Under the pieces are notes generated by a model that did not search any database, had not been told where the DNA came from, and was given only the letters and a program-made list of their open reading frames with translations. Shown piece after piece: positions 27,475 to 35,117 of a DNA stretch of 64,000 nt. Origin of the DNA: Pacificibacter marinus (GTDB lineage: Bacteria; Pseudomonadota; Alphaproteobacteria; Rhodobacterales; Rhodobacteraceae); NCBI RefSeq assembly GCF_018860505.1, contig NZ_JAHKPU010000002.1, positions 1 to 64,000 of the forward strand, given 5' to 3'. Position 1 is the stretch's first letter, and each line of letters begins with the position of its first letter. The position numbers and the translations under genes are program-made.

Positions 27475-28128
27475 TCAAAGCGCGAATGCGCGATCTGCCT
27501 CAAACCCCGGAAGCACCGGAGCCGTTGCGTTAAACGCCAAACGCCAAGTGATGTCACCGTTTAACTTGTACCCTATGCGTGCAATTCCAAGAGGTCCCTC
27601 TAAGAAAATTGCACAAATGCGCCCACCTTCTTTGATTTGGTCTAAAATTGCAGCAGGAATCGCCTCAACAGCGCCTTGCAACACGACAACATCGTAAGGT
27701 CCGTGTTGTGGTGCACCGGCGGTCAAAGCCGCCATCTCGACGACAACATTGTCAGCCCCAGCCTCAGCTAACGCTGATGTGGCATCCTGAGACAGTGCGT
27801 CATCTTCTTCAACAGCAATCACAGCCTGCGCCATTCGTGCAATCACGGCCGACGAATACCCAAGGCCTGTGCCGATATCCAGAACCAATTCGTCGTCCTG
27901 AATGTTGAGCGCATCCAACATCTTAGCCAAAACACGCGGATCAAGCGCCACACGGCCATTGCCGAGTGACACATGTTCACCAACGTAGGCTGCAGCACGT
28001 TGTGCCGTCGGCACAAAGTTTTCGCGGGCCACGGTCAACATGGCTTCAATGATCGGAAATTTGGTTACATCTGAGGGCCGCACTTGAGTGTCGACCATCA
28101 TGGTACGCAGTTTTGCAAAATCTGTCAT
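27475..28128 (-). CDS. Protein-L-isoaspartate O-methyltransferase-family protein
   Basis: A 217-aa SAM-dependent methyltransferase of the PCMT family. The SAM-binding motif is LDIGTGLGYSSAVIARM and VAVEEDD follows. The N-terminus has MVDTQVRPSDVT, typical of the alphaproteobacterial PIMT that precedes tolC; this clade is often called PIMT by homology without proof of isoaspartyl repair. Start is ATG 28128, with an in-frame codon at 28149 as alternative. Confidence 0.9.
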   Translation of the reverse strand: MTDFAKLRTMMVDTQVRPSDVTKFPIIEAMLTVARENFVPTAQRAAAYVGEHVSLGNGRVALDPRVLAKMLDALNIQDDELVLDIGTGLGYSSAVIARMAQAVIAVEEDDALSQDATSALAEAGADNVVVEMAALTAGAPQHGPYDVVVLQGAVEAIPAAILDQIKEGGRICAIFLEGPLGIARIGYKLNGDITWRLAFNATAPVLPGFEADRAFAL

Positions 28129-28266
28129 GAGCTGAACTCTTTCGTTCACATAGGAGTCTCTTGCGTTATTGCCATATCACAAGACATACGGCAACATGCG
28201 AATATCATACATTTGGCGTCTTGCAGCCCCCGCATCCTTGGTATAAACCCCGCTCAACCACAACGA

Positions 28267-28340
28267 GGCGAGTTGGCGGAGTGGTTACGCAGCGGATTGC
28301 AAATCCGTGTACACCGGTTCGATTCCGGTACTCGCCTCCA
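28267..28340 (+). tRNA. tRNA-Cys (anticodon GCA)
   Basis: A 74-nt cloverleaf with acceptor GGCGAGT pairing with ACTCGCC, discriminator T and encoded CCA. The anticodon arm CGGAT-TGCAAAT-CCG gives GCA. The T arm is CCGGTTCGATTCCGG. Its 3' end faces the integrase gene, so this is the likely integration target of the element. Confidence 0.96.
28313..28340 (+). other. Candidate left attachment site (3' part of tRNA-Cys)
   Basis: Tyrosine-integrase elements usually recombine within the 3' part of a tRNA, keeping the gene whole. The intact 3' half of tRNA-Cys lies 62 bp from the end of an integrase gene. No second copy of the segment is found up to the right edge, so the partner att site is outside the window and the core is undefined. 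Confidence 0.4.
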
Positions 28341-28386
28341 TTTAAAAACAATCACTTACATCACTCCTTGCCGTGTTTGAGGCCCC

Positions 28387-28407
28387 GCGTTTACAGGGGC
28401 GTTTACA
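28387..28407. repeat. Paired 9-bp direct repeats at the integrase 3' end
   Basis: GCGTTTACA occurs twice, 3 bp apart, overlapping the integrase stop and 47 bp from tRNA-Cys. GCCCC/GGGGC can also pair here. Such repeats could be arm-type integrase or Xis sites. Confidence 0.35.
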
Positions 28408-29479
28408 TTTTTGTGTCTTGAGACAGTGATTTTGCTCGATTGAGCTTGCGCAAAACCGCATCGCTTTCGTCCGGGCTAACCTGCGCATAATGCTCGATTA
28501 CCTGCGCCGCGTAGCGAACCGACCACCCCATCAACACCGCAATCTGGCGCAAAGACAGATCGGCATTTAGCAATCTTGTCGCCGCCGTCCCGCGAGTATC
28601 AGACAAAGTCTTCTCTCTACCGTCGATCCAAGGGGGGATTTGAGCTTCGCGCCGCCACTTGGTGATCTGGTTCGATGCCCAACGGGCCGTCAAAGGCCTG
28701 CCAAGCTCTGACACCAGCAGCACATCTTGGCCTTCCGGCGTCTCTGTGATCAATTTCTCAAGGGCTGAGGTAGCTGGGATATATGCGATCTGGCCGCGCT
28801 TACTGGTCCTGAAACGCAGGCGTTTGCCATGCCGCGTGTCCTCGAATTGGTCCATTTTAACCTGAACCAGATCAGCCGCTCGCAATCCGGTTTCGCATCC
28901 GGCGGTCAGGATCCTCTGCACCCATTTCGGCGCGTGCTTATTGAACTGGGCTATGTCGCCACTCGTCCAGATGATTTCTGTTCGGTTCGATTGGTAGAGC
29001 TTCTTGAGCTTGTGACAGTGATGCTCTTTTAGCTTTCCCTCTTCCACCGCCCAATTGAGGACGCGTGTCGCATGGGTGCCTGCCATATCGTGCTGCTTGG
29101 GCGAATGAAGCCACTTCTTGCGCCAATTGTTGACCTCGCCCCGCGAGGCGCGCTCTTCGAACATGGCGACAGGATCGGTACCGAACTCCTCGCGGAACAG
29201 GTCCAGCCATTTGCGGATATCAGCCTTTGAACGCTCAGCCTTGGGCAAGGACGCACTGGACAGAAAATCGTCGACCAAGTGAGTCGTCAGATATTCAGCC
29301 GGGCTCACAGGCGTGCCGCACTGTGAAAACGCATGATAGAATTCGGGCTCTTTGGGGTTCGGGTCCGTCCCTTCCCAAAATTTGGGGCCGCCCCGCCAGG
29401 CATAGAAATGGTAGCGAACCCCCGACACAACCTTGCGCCGGACACGGTGGACACCCTTGGGAAGATTACTTCTGGGCAC
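28403..29479 (-). CDS. int: Tyrosine recombinase/integrase
   Basis: A 358-aa site-specific recombinase with an N-terminal SAM-like core-binding region and a C-terminal catalytic domain. Box I is GCETGLRAADLV with the first Arg. Box II reads LSDTRGTAATR, with Ser in the usual His position before the second Arg. The nucleophile is the Tyr in IEHYAQV. The open frame extends upstream to 29662, but that part overlaps the excisionase-like gene in another frame. The GTG at 29479 has GGAGAG six bases ahead and overlaps the excisionase stop, so it is the likely start. It lies beside tRNA-Cys. Confidence 0.93.
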   Translation of the reverse strand: MPRSNLPKGVHRVRRKVVSGVRYHFYAWRGGPKFWEGTDPNPKEPEFYHAFSQCGTPVSPAEYLTTHLVDDFLSSASLPKAERSKADIRKWLDLFREEFGTDPVAMFEERASRGEVNNWRKKWLHSPKQHDMAGTHATRVLNWAVEEGKLKEHHCHKLKKLYQSNRTEIIWTSGDIAQFNKHAPKWVQRILTAGCETGLRAADLVQVKMDQFEDTRHGKRLRFRTSKRGQIAYIPATSALEKLITETPEGQDVLLVSELGRPLTARWASNQITKWRREAQIPPWIDGREKTLSDTRGTAATRLLNADLSLRQIAVLMGWSVRYAAQVIEHYAQVSPDESDAVLRKLNRAKSLSQDTKM

Positions 29480-29723
29480 GGCGCGCTCTCCGCTGTGCGA
29501 CAAGGCTCGGTTGCGAAGTGGCCTCGCGTTCTGCCGCGCTGATGCCCTGAACAGCATCCAATCGCGCGCGAATGAGCTTCGGGTCATACCACCCGCGCCG
29601 CCCCGGCACCGGAGCGATGCCAGTCCTGCGGCAAAAGTCGTAGAAGGACGCGCTCGGTTCATTGTAACCGAAGAGAAGCGCGAGCTCTGGGGTTGGAATC
29701 AACTGGATATGGCTTGGGCTCAT
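29466..29723 (-). CDS. Excisionase-like HTH protein
   Basis: An 85-aa basic protein with a MerR/Xis-like N-terminal region (TPELALLFGYNEPSASFYDF), directly upstream of the integrase and overlapping it by 14 bp. Position, size and charge fit a recombination directionality factor. Its own start overlaps (ATGA) the stop of the RHH gene at 29720. So the three genes form one coupled operon. Confidence 0.65.
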   Translation of the reverse strand: MSPSHIQLIPTPELALLFGYNEPSASFYDFCRRTGIAPVPGRRGWYDPKLIRARLDAVQGISAAEREATSQPSLVAQRRARRAQK

Positions 29724-29881
29724 TTTTCAGCCCTCTCACCCACGGCTTCTTGCCGGGACATCGCTGCCCGCAAACAAGACACCACCTGCGCGCCCTGTGA
29801 GCGCAAGTTCCGCACGGCCTCTTCTTCAAGCCAGGCTTTCACGTCCGCTGGTAGGTTCAGTTTGAATTGGGTTGTCTTCAT
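29720..29881 (-). CDS. Arc-like ribbon-helix-helix protein
   Basis: A 53-aa protein starting MKTTQFKLNLPADVKAWLEE. This is the pattern of an Arc/MetJ-type RHH DNA-binding domain: an alternating polar/hydrophobic strand with LP then two helices. It is the first gene of the RHH-Xis-Int operon, with ATGA coupling to the excisionase-like gene. It is divergent from a second RHH gene, with two palindromes between them. It probably represses integrase expression, its divergent partner, or both. Confidence 0.75.
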   Translation of the reverse strand: MKTTQFKLNLPADVKAWLEEEAVRNLRSQGAQVVSCLRAAMSRQEAVGERAEK

Positions 29882-29899
29882 ATTTACACCTCAACAAAA

Positions 29900-29914
29900 G
29901 GACATTAAATGTCC
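29900..29914. promoter_or_regulatory. Palindromic operator 1 between divergent RHH genes
   Basis: GGACATTAAATGTCC is a perfect 6-3-6 palindrome, starting 19 bp upstream of the RHH-Xis-Int operon start. Its centre is 25 bp from that of the second palindrome. Confidence 0.7.
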
Positions 29915-29924
29915 ATATCATTGA

Positions 29925-29939
29925 GGACAAATATTGTCC
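29925..29939. promoter_or_regulatory. Palindromic operator 2 between divergent RHH genes
   Basis: GGACAAATATTGTCC is a perfect 6-3-6 palindrome with the same GGACA-TGTCC outer arms as operator 1. It ends 11 bp before the rightward RHH start, so binding would block its ribosome entry or promoter. Confidence 0.7.
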
Positions 29940-29950
29940 ATCATGGAATC

Positions 29951-30256
29951 ATGAAAGATGAAGCCTTGGTCCAATTCAAACTCTTGCTTCCTGCCGCGCT
30001 GAAGAAGCGTCTGGAAACACATGCCACCCTGAACCGGCGCAGCCTGTCGCAGGAAATCGTCGTCGCCCTAGAGGATAAGTATCCGGCCACAGAACCGGAT
30101 GCGACGTCTGATCCAGCAGCCCGGCTGCTCTTCTGGCTTGCCAAACGCATCCGCCGAAGGAACCCGAAGCCTGGCTCTCCTAGGGACAAGCAAGCCGCCC
30201 TGTATGAGCGTATTGCGGGCGACATTGCTGAGCGCATGAAGGACATCGGCGAATAG
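29951..30256 (+). CDS. Arc-family RHH regulator with C-terminal extension
   Basis: A 101-aa protein whose first ~45 residues (VQFKLLLPAALKKRLETHA, NRRSLSQEIVVALED) form an Arc-type RHH domain. A Pro/Arg-rich linker and a C-terminal helix follow. Start is ATG 29951; an in-frame Met at 29909 lies inside operator 1 and would include the operator region in the coding frame. It is divergent from the RHH-Xis-Int operon and resembles phage immunity pairs such as Arc/Mnt in arrangement. Confidence 0.75.
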   Translation: MKDEALVQFKLLLPAALKKRLETHATLNRRSLSQEIVVALEDKYPATEPDATSDPAARLLFWLAKRIRRRNPKPGSPRDKQAALYERIAGDIAERMKDIGE

Positions 30257-30258
30257 CC

Positions 30259-30900
30259 CTAGTAGGCCACCCACTCATATCCGTGGGTGCCTTCGTGATC
30301 CTCCCATTCAACACCGACCCCGCGACGCCAGCTTGACGACGAACAGCGCCGCGACGGCAGAACCCATTGCGGAGCGGCCGCTGGTGTCATGCGTTGCCAA
30401 CCGAATTCACCCTGCGTTCCATAGGTCCCGAGGCGCATGTTGTAACTTTCAGAGCAATCATCATCACGGCCACGTTCGCGATGACTATAGTACCGCACAT
30501 CCCAGACGCGGATCGAGCGCACGAAATCGAATTCCAGACCACTGATGTCGATATCGGCACCGCCTTCAGCCACCTGAGCCAGAATGACTTCGCCGAGTGC
30601 CTGACCATTTCGGTAGCTGGCCTCCCAGATTCTAGGGGCCGTAATTTGCAACGGAGCGGGCTCAGAAACACCCATCGGGCAGCGCCAGATTTGCAACGGC
30701 GGCTCAATCGGCCAGGGCGTAATCCTGCGGATAAACACAGCACGGGCATGGGCGCATTCTGCTGACGCGGGCCACCCACCGGCCAGGCAAAGCAGAATGG
30801 CGCAGTCCACCTGATAGGCTTTCGCCGCTTGTGGAGCCACGGTTGAAAGCAAAGCCATAGCGACCCCGCCGAGCCAATTCCTGATGAATCTGCACCGCAT
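30259..30900 (-). CDS. Exported Cys-rich protein, TrbM-like N-terminus
   Basis: A 213-aa protein with a signal peptide (about 1-28, ending QAAKA). The mature start VDCAILLCLAGGWPASAEC resembles the CEAILCLSSG-type motif of TrbM/KikA conjugation proteins. A repeat of Cys residues (six or more) suggests disulfides in the periplasm. The C-terminal half contains ARG/Ser-rich SRRCSSSSWRRG and resembles nothing I know. It is 2 bp from the stop of the convergent RHH gene and far from the T4SS operon. Confidence 0.6.
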   Translation of the reverse strand: MRCRFIRNWLGGVAMALLSTVAPQAAKAYQVDCAILLCLAGGWPASAECAHARAVFIRRITPWPIEPPLQIWRCPMGVSEPAPLQITAPRIWEASYRNGQALGEVILAQVAEGGADIDISGLEFDFVRSIRVWDVRYYSHRERGRDDDCSESYNMRLGTYGTQGEFGWQRMTPAAAPQWVLPSRRCSSSSWRRGVGVEWEDHEGTHGYEWVAY

Positions 30901-31010
30901 ATCAATTCATGCCTTTTGATTACATTATTGCACTATTGTTACCCTACCGCCACTCTCTGCCTTTACACCATATGCGAGCATGCTCTTTGTGAGGCTCGCG
31001 CGCGTTTTGT

Positions 31011-31022
31011 GGAATATATTCC
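31011..31022. promoter_or_regulatory. Palindrome upstream of the XRE regulator
   Basis: GGAATATATTCC is a perfect 12-bp palindrome 36 bp upstream of the regulator start, a good autoregulatory operator candidate. Confidence 0.5.
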
Positions 31023-31058
31023 GTAGAGCGGTTCTTGTGATCTGGCCGAATACAGGCC

Positions 31059-31271
31059 ATGAAATTTCGAGAACGAGTAGGGTTAAATATCCGGAATCTA
31101 AGAAATTCCAGAGGATTGAGCCAAGAACAACTAGGCTTAGCTGCGGAAGTCGATCGCAGCTATATCAGCGAGATCGAACTCGCTAGGAATTCAGCATCGC
31201 TCGATGTTCTGGAGAGGATCGCAGATGCTCTCGGCGTCGATCCCAAGGAATTGTGTAACGAGAGGGGCTAG
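31059..31271 (+). CDS. XRE-family HTH regulator (single domain)
   Basis: A 70-aa protein that is almost entirely a Cro/C1-type HTH: RNLRNSRGLSQEQLGLAAEVDRSYISEIE. Such minimal regulators often control restriction-modification (C proteins) or mobile-element genes. It lies 2 bp upstream of a small unknown gene and downstream of a palindrome at 31011. No methylase or R-M nuclease follows directly; an IS110 insertion interrupts the block. Confidence 0.88.
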   Translation: MKFRERVGLNIRNLRNSRGLSQEQLGLAAEVDRSYISEIELARNSASLDVLERIADALGVDPKELCNERG

Positions 31272-31273
31272 TT

Positions 31274-31474
31274 ATGCCCGAACATGAAAGTGTTCGCTTA
31301 ACGGCCGAAGCCATCGGCCGCATTACGTGTATAAAGACAGGCGAAGAAATCGGCCTGCTGTATCGGTGGGACAATGGCGAGACGCAGGCAGCGATCTATG
31401 AGAACGGCTCGATCGAGTTGCCAGACTACCAAAATCAGGTCAGGGAACCAAGCCTTTCCGCAAAGCGCAGCTAA
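31274..31474 (+). CDS. Unknown small protein coupled to XRE regulator
   Basis: A 66-aa acidic protein (MPEHESVRLTAEAIG) with a likely beta-rich middle (GLLYRWDNGETQAAIYENGS). It follows the regulator by 2 bp on the same strand, so it is probably co-expressed. No family recognised. Confidence 0.6.
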   Translation: MPEHESVRLTAEAIGRITCIKTGEEIGLLYRWDNGETQAAIYENGSIELPDYQNQVREPSLSAKRS

Positions 31475-31537
31475 CGGCCGGTAGACCCATTTCGACCGAT
31501 TCTGCGCTTGGCATGAGTGGGTGAGAACCACAGCGCG

Positions 31538-31552
31538 TTGCTGACATTGGCC
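31538..31552. repeat. Degenerate CATTGC-GACATT-GCT repeat, copy 1
   Basis: TTGCTGACATTGGCC follows the small-protein gene. It matches three further copies behind the next accessory genes (34113, 35101, 36735). Confidence 0.4.
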
Positions 31553-31654
31553 GTGGCAAGGACGGCCCAAAGCATGCGTAATTGGGCTGCCCTCTGTTCT
31601 GAGGTCGAGCTCCCGATAAGATCACAGGATGACTGTGAACAAGGGAGATGAGAA

Positions 31655-32689
31655 ATGGATTACTTTGCTGGAATAGACGTATCGCTGCGATCCTGTGCGC
31701 TTTGCATTGTTGATGGCAAGGGAACAGTGCTGCTTGAGCGAGAGCTACCTTGCGAGGTCAGCTACATCGTTGAGTGCCTTGGAACGTTTCCCCATCCGAT
31801 TGAACGGGTTGGTTTTGAGGCGGGCACGATGAGCCAACATCTGTTTTTTGGCTTGAAGGCAGCGGCCCTTGACGTCGTTTGTATGGAGGCGCGTCAGGTC
31901 AATGCCGCGCTGTCAGCAATGCGCAACAAAACAGACAAGAATGATGCGCGCGGCATTGCTCAGGTACTGCGCACCGGTTGGTTCAGCCCTGTTCACATGA
32001 AGAGCCGCGAAGCGCATGGCGTCCGTGCGTTGCTGAGTACCCGCAAAGCGCTCCTGAAGAAGACAATGGATCTCGCCAACGAGGTACGTGGTCTGTTGAA
32101 GATCTTTGGCATTCGCCTGCCCACGACTGTGAAGCACGGCAGTTTTGACGGTGTTGTTCGACCGTTGATCGAGATGGACGACGTTCTGGTCCATGCTTTG
32201 GTGCCGCTGCTGGATGCACGCGTGGTTTTGTATCAGCACTTTTTGGAACTGGATCGCAGGGTCAAACGCGCTGCCAGCCAAGATGACGTGTGCATGCGGA
32301 TGATGACGGTCCCAGGCGTTGGTCCGATTGCATCCCTGACTTTCAAAGCCGCTGTGGACGATCCGACGCGCTTTAAACGATCTCGCACTGTTGGCGCGCA
32401 TTTTGGGCTGACCCCGCGACGATACCAGTCTGGTGAGCACGACAATCCTGGCCGCATCTCGAAAGCGGGGGACAGGGATGTCCGCGCAACATTGTACGCA
32501 GCCGCCAACGCTTTGCTGATGCGAACGATGGCCGGGTCCCAGATCAAATCCTGGGGTATGAGGCTGGTGCGGACCAAAGGACGTCGCCGCGCCGTTGTCG
32601 CCGTCGCTCGCAAACTCGCCGTCTTGCTCCACCGGATGTGGATTGATGGCACGGAATTTCGTCAGGATCAGGTGGGAGGCAAAGCATGA
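31655..32689 (+). CDS. IS110-family transposase
   Basis: A 344-aa DEDD-type transposase. The N-terminal RuvC-like domain starts YFAGIDVS (first Asp, D8) and has the NKTDKNDARGIA motif with further Asp residues. The C-terminal Transposase_20 domain has TVPGVGPIASLTF and RISKAGDRDVRATLYAAANALL with the conserved Ser. Length is typical and the frame intact, so it could be active. IS110 elements lack long terminal inverted repeats, and the ends could not be placed by eye. RBS is GGGAGATGAGAA. Confidence 0.93.
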   Translation: MDYFAGIDVSLRSCALCIVDGKGTVLLERELPCEVSYIVECLGTFPHPIERVGFEAGTMSQHLFFGLKAAALDVVCMEARQVNAALSAMRNKTDKNDARGIAQVLRTGWFSPVHMKSREAHGVRALLSTRKALLKKTMDLANEVRGLLKIFGIRLPTTVKHGSFDGVVRPLIEMDDVLVHALVPLLDARVVLYQHFLELDRRVKRAASQDDVCMRMMTVPGVGPIASLTFKAAVDDPTRFKRSRTVGAHFGLTPRRYQSGEHDNPGRISKAGDRDVRATLYAAANALLMRTMAGSQIKSWGMRLVRTKGRRRAVVAVARKLAVLLHRMWIDGTEFRQDQVGGKA

Positions 32690-33159
32690 TCTAAAACGCC
32701 AACACCAAACCTGACGGGGTCGTCCCTCACCGGACGAGGTTCGTGGAAGAAGCCGAAAATGGCTGCTGCGCCTCTTGAAGCGCGTCTCAAAGCAAGGCTC
32801 TCCACTGCCGATCCGACATATGCGTGCAGCGGTGCCAGCACGGCATCAACCAGACTGCGAAGAGAAGCGTGACCCGGATGAGTGACAAAGACCCGAAAGA
32901 AAGAAGGAAAATGAGCTTGACCCAAACACCCAATTAGAGAAGCCGCCATTGACAGACCTTGCAGCGAAGGGCAGAATTGAGTTCAAATTGAACAAATTTT
33001 GGCAAAGCAGCGCATGTCTCCTATCACGGTAGTGACAAAAGTCGCTCAGCAGGCTCCGAGGCTATGAACGGGCTTTTTTGATGCATCAAACGGCGTTTAT
33101 TTTCAAAATGCTAAAAGAAGTTTTTTTGGGTAAGGAGCATTTTCTATGAACGCATTAAA
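32690..33159. other. Region right of the IS110 transposase
   Basis: About 470 bp with no supported gene. The first part is probably the right end of the IS element; a minus-strand frame at 32668-32949 (93 codons) overlaps the transposase end and has no RBS. Near the right end AAGGAG (33132-33137) precedes a five-codon leader frame at 33146-33163 that overlaps the next gene. Confidence 0.4.
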
Positions 33160-33163
33160 ATGA
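33146..33163 (+). promoter_or_regulatory. Five-codon leader frame coupled to next gene
   Basis: AAGGAG at 33132-33137 is 8 nt before an ATG that encodes M-N-A-L-K and stops at a TGA overlapping the next gene's ATG (ATGA). The main gene has no other RBS, so re-initiation after this leader would set its translation. Confidence 0.5.
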
Positions 33164-33894
33164 ACCGACAAATGTTAAATCAAAACACTCTCGACACTTT
33201 CATGAATACTTTCATCGGCTATGGCGATTTCAATGCTGACACTTGGTTCATTGGTATGGAAGAAGGTGGGGGCAATAGCCTTGAGGATGTCCAGACCCGC
33301 ATCGGCATATGGGCGGAGCGTGGAGGACGTATCCTTGAGGACTGCGCAGAGTATCATCACGCGATTGGAGTGGGTCATTTATTCACTCCTCCAGTGCGTG
33401 CCGCACAACGCACATGGGATTGGCTTATGCGGGCACAACTTCTATCCGAGGGTAAGGCTCATGACATTACTACATCAAAAGTGATGCAGGGCGAGCGTTG
33501 GTTGCGAAGTGGGTCTAAGACCTGCGGAATTGAGTTGTTGCCACTTCCTTCACCCAAGACAAGTGTTTGGCACTACAACCAATTCTCAAATGATCCGATC
33601 CTGCGCAATCGGGCCAGCTATAAAGCTGCGATGTTGCCAACGCGGATCACGGCGATCAAAAATGCTATTAACACCCACAAGCCGCGTAACGTAGTGTTCT
33701 ACAGCAAACAATATCAAGCTCATTGGCAACAGATTGCGGGTAAGGATTTTGTCGAAGTCGACGGCCTGCAGGTCACGCATTCACGCGACACTAGTTTTTT
33801 TTGCACCATGCATCCGGCGGCGCAAATAAAAGGTGCCGGCAAAAAAATTGCCTATTGGGAAAACATCGGTAGGCGGCTGGCGGGCTCAGAATAG
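33160..33894 (+). CDS. Unknown protein, uracil-DNA-glycosylase-like pattern
   Basis: A 244-aa protein. DTWFIGMEEGGG near residues 28-39 and a late FFCTMHPAA followed by WENIGRRL sit at the places where UDG-fold enzymes have their A and B motifs, so a UDG-like fold is possible. I do not recognise a named family. Translation seems coupled to a five-codon leader. It is the first gene of the accessory block after the IS110 element and is followed by a degenerate repeat. Base composition looks lower in GC than in the T4SS genes. Confidence 0.55.
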   Translation: MNRQMLNQNTLDTFMNTFIGYGDFNADTWFIGMEEGGGNSLEDVQTRIGIWAERGGRILEDCAEYHHAIGVGHLFTPPVRAAQRTWDWLMRAQLLSEGKAHDITTSKVMQGERWLRSGSKTCGIELLPLPSPKTSVWHYNQFSNDPILRNRASYKAAMLPTRITAIKNAINTHKPRNVVFYSKQYQAHWQQIAGKDFVEVDGLQVTHSRDTSFFCTMHPAAQIKGAGKKIAYWENIGRRLAGSE

Positions 33895-34200
33895 CATCTT
33901 AGTGTCCGAAAGATTTTCGGCGAAAAACGACCCGTTGTTGATCCAATGGATAGCAGCAATTAGTGCGTCGATAGCAAAAGCACACTTTACCCGCATAGCT
34001 GACCTTGGTGCAAACCGCAGCGAAGGTCCGGTTTCCGCCCAAGGTGTCTATCGACACGAACGGCCCTTAGCGGCCCCTGATCAGGCCACCAAGCGCTGCG
34101 CCACAGCTTTCGCATTGCGGACATTGAGGCAAAGCATCTTTCAAGTGTAGTTCGTGGTAGATGAGCGCACTGTGATTGAGCAATTCAGTATGAGGTCAGT
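33895..34200. other. Intergenic region with repeat copy 2
   Basis: No gene is supported. It holds a repeat copy at 34113-34129 and the promoter of the HNH gene. Confidence 0.45.
34113..34129. repeat. Degenerate CATTGC-GACATT-GCT repeat, copy 2
   Basis: CATTGCGGACATTGAGG, in the gap after the gene that ends at 33894. Confidence 0.4.
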
Positions 34201-35088
34201 ATGATTGAACACGTCAAAATCCTATGTTGTCGAATCTCATGGATGAAAGAATATAGATCAAGGGAAGAGCGTCCATTTTCTTATCACAGCTACATCCGTG
34301 ACGGAAACACCCCAGCAGAGGCTCTGAATTTTCGAGCTTGCGATGACAACCTGTTTAGAGGCTACGTTCCTGTTGGGGACGACAAGAGCGGCAACTACGG
34401 AAAGATAGCAATCGAACGGCTTGGTGCATCAAAAAACGCTGAACGAACGTCACCAGTTGTTGTCGTTTTTTGTGCTCCCCATGAACAGAATGGTGGCCTT
34501 CGAATTGTAGGTTTCTACCCAAGTGCCACCGTTCTTCGAAAGCCTGAAATTTCTGAACTTCCTGATCGAACGCCAATCACGCGAGTGATTGCAGATAGCG
34601 CGGTTCTTATCCCTGAAGCAGAGCGTCACTTTGCAATTCCCGGTCGAAAAGAAGGTGGATTTGGTCAGTCAAGTTTGTGGTATGGCTTAAATGAAGAGAC
34701 GCCGTTACGCTCTGACGTTCTCAAGTATGTTCAAAATCAAACTGCCCTACCTGGCGATCAACCAAGCGTAATTGAGTATCGCCGAAAGAGACTTCACGAA
34801 CGATGGGAAGGTCGGGCAAACTCGCGCCACCTAATTCACGAAAAGGGTTACTGTTGCGATGCATGTAACTATTCCATTTCAGAAGCGGACCAACCGATTT
34901 GGGGTAGTGGATTTGAGTTGCACCACCTCCTTCCTTGGGCAGATTTGAATGAAGGAGACGAACGAGCGCTAAATGCCAGCGACTTTGCCGTATTGTGCTC
35001 GACCTGCCATCGCGCAATCCATCGGTCTCTGTATGTTTCGGACGTCGCAACATTTCGAACAAAGGTTTTGGCAAAACGAGGATTCTAG
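34201..35088 (+). CDS. HNH endonuclease with N-terminal sensor-like domain
   Basis: A 295-aa protein. The C-terminal HNH nuclease (about 205-285) has CCDAC, LHHLLPWADL with the catalytic His pair at 241-242, then LCSTCHRAIH. The N-terminal ~180 residues include RIVGFYPSATVLRKP, a pattern I associate with the domain preceding HNH in putative modification-dependent endonucleases (inference). That would make it a single-gene type IV-like restriction enzyme. No methylase is adjacent. A repeat copy follows 13 bp after the stop. Confidence 0.8.
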   Translation: MIEHVKILCCRISWMKEYRSREERPFSYHSYIRDGNTPAEALNFRACDDNLFRGYVPVGDDKSGNYGKIAIERLGASKNAERTSPVVVVFCAPHEQNGGLRIVGFYPSATVLRKPEISELPDRTPITRVIADSAVLIPEAERHFAIPGRKEGGFGQSSLWYGLNEETPLRSDVLKYVQNQTALPGDQPSVIEYRRKRLHERWEGRANSRHLIHEKGYCCDACNYSISEADQPIWGSGFELHHLLPWADLNEGDERALNASDFAVLCSTCHRAIHRSLYVSDVATFRTKVLAKRGF

Positions 35089-35100
35089 TTAGTCTCGGCC

Positions 35101-35117
35101 CATTGCCGACATTGGCT
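35101..35117. repeat. Degenerate CATTGC-GACATT-GCT repeat, copy 3
   Basis: CATTGCCGACATTGGCT, directly after the HNH gene. Confidence 0.45.

Noticed and set aside
29480-29662. N-terminal 61-codon extension of the integrase
   Set aside because: Overlaps the excisionase-like gene in another frame; GTG 29479 has a proper RBS.
32668-32949. 93-codon minus-strand frame after the IS110 transposase
   Set aside because: Overlaps the transposase end, no RBS, no family; probably part of the IS end.
33833-34150. 105-codon frame after the UDG-like gene
   Set aside because: Starts inside the previous gene and contains the dispersed repeat; no RBS.
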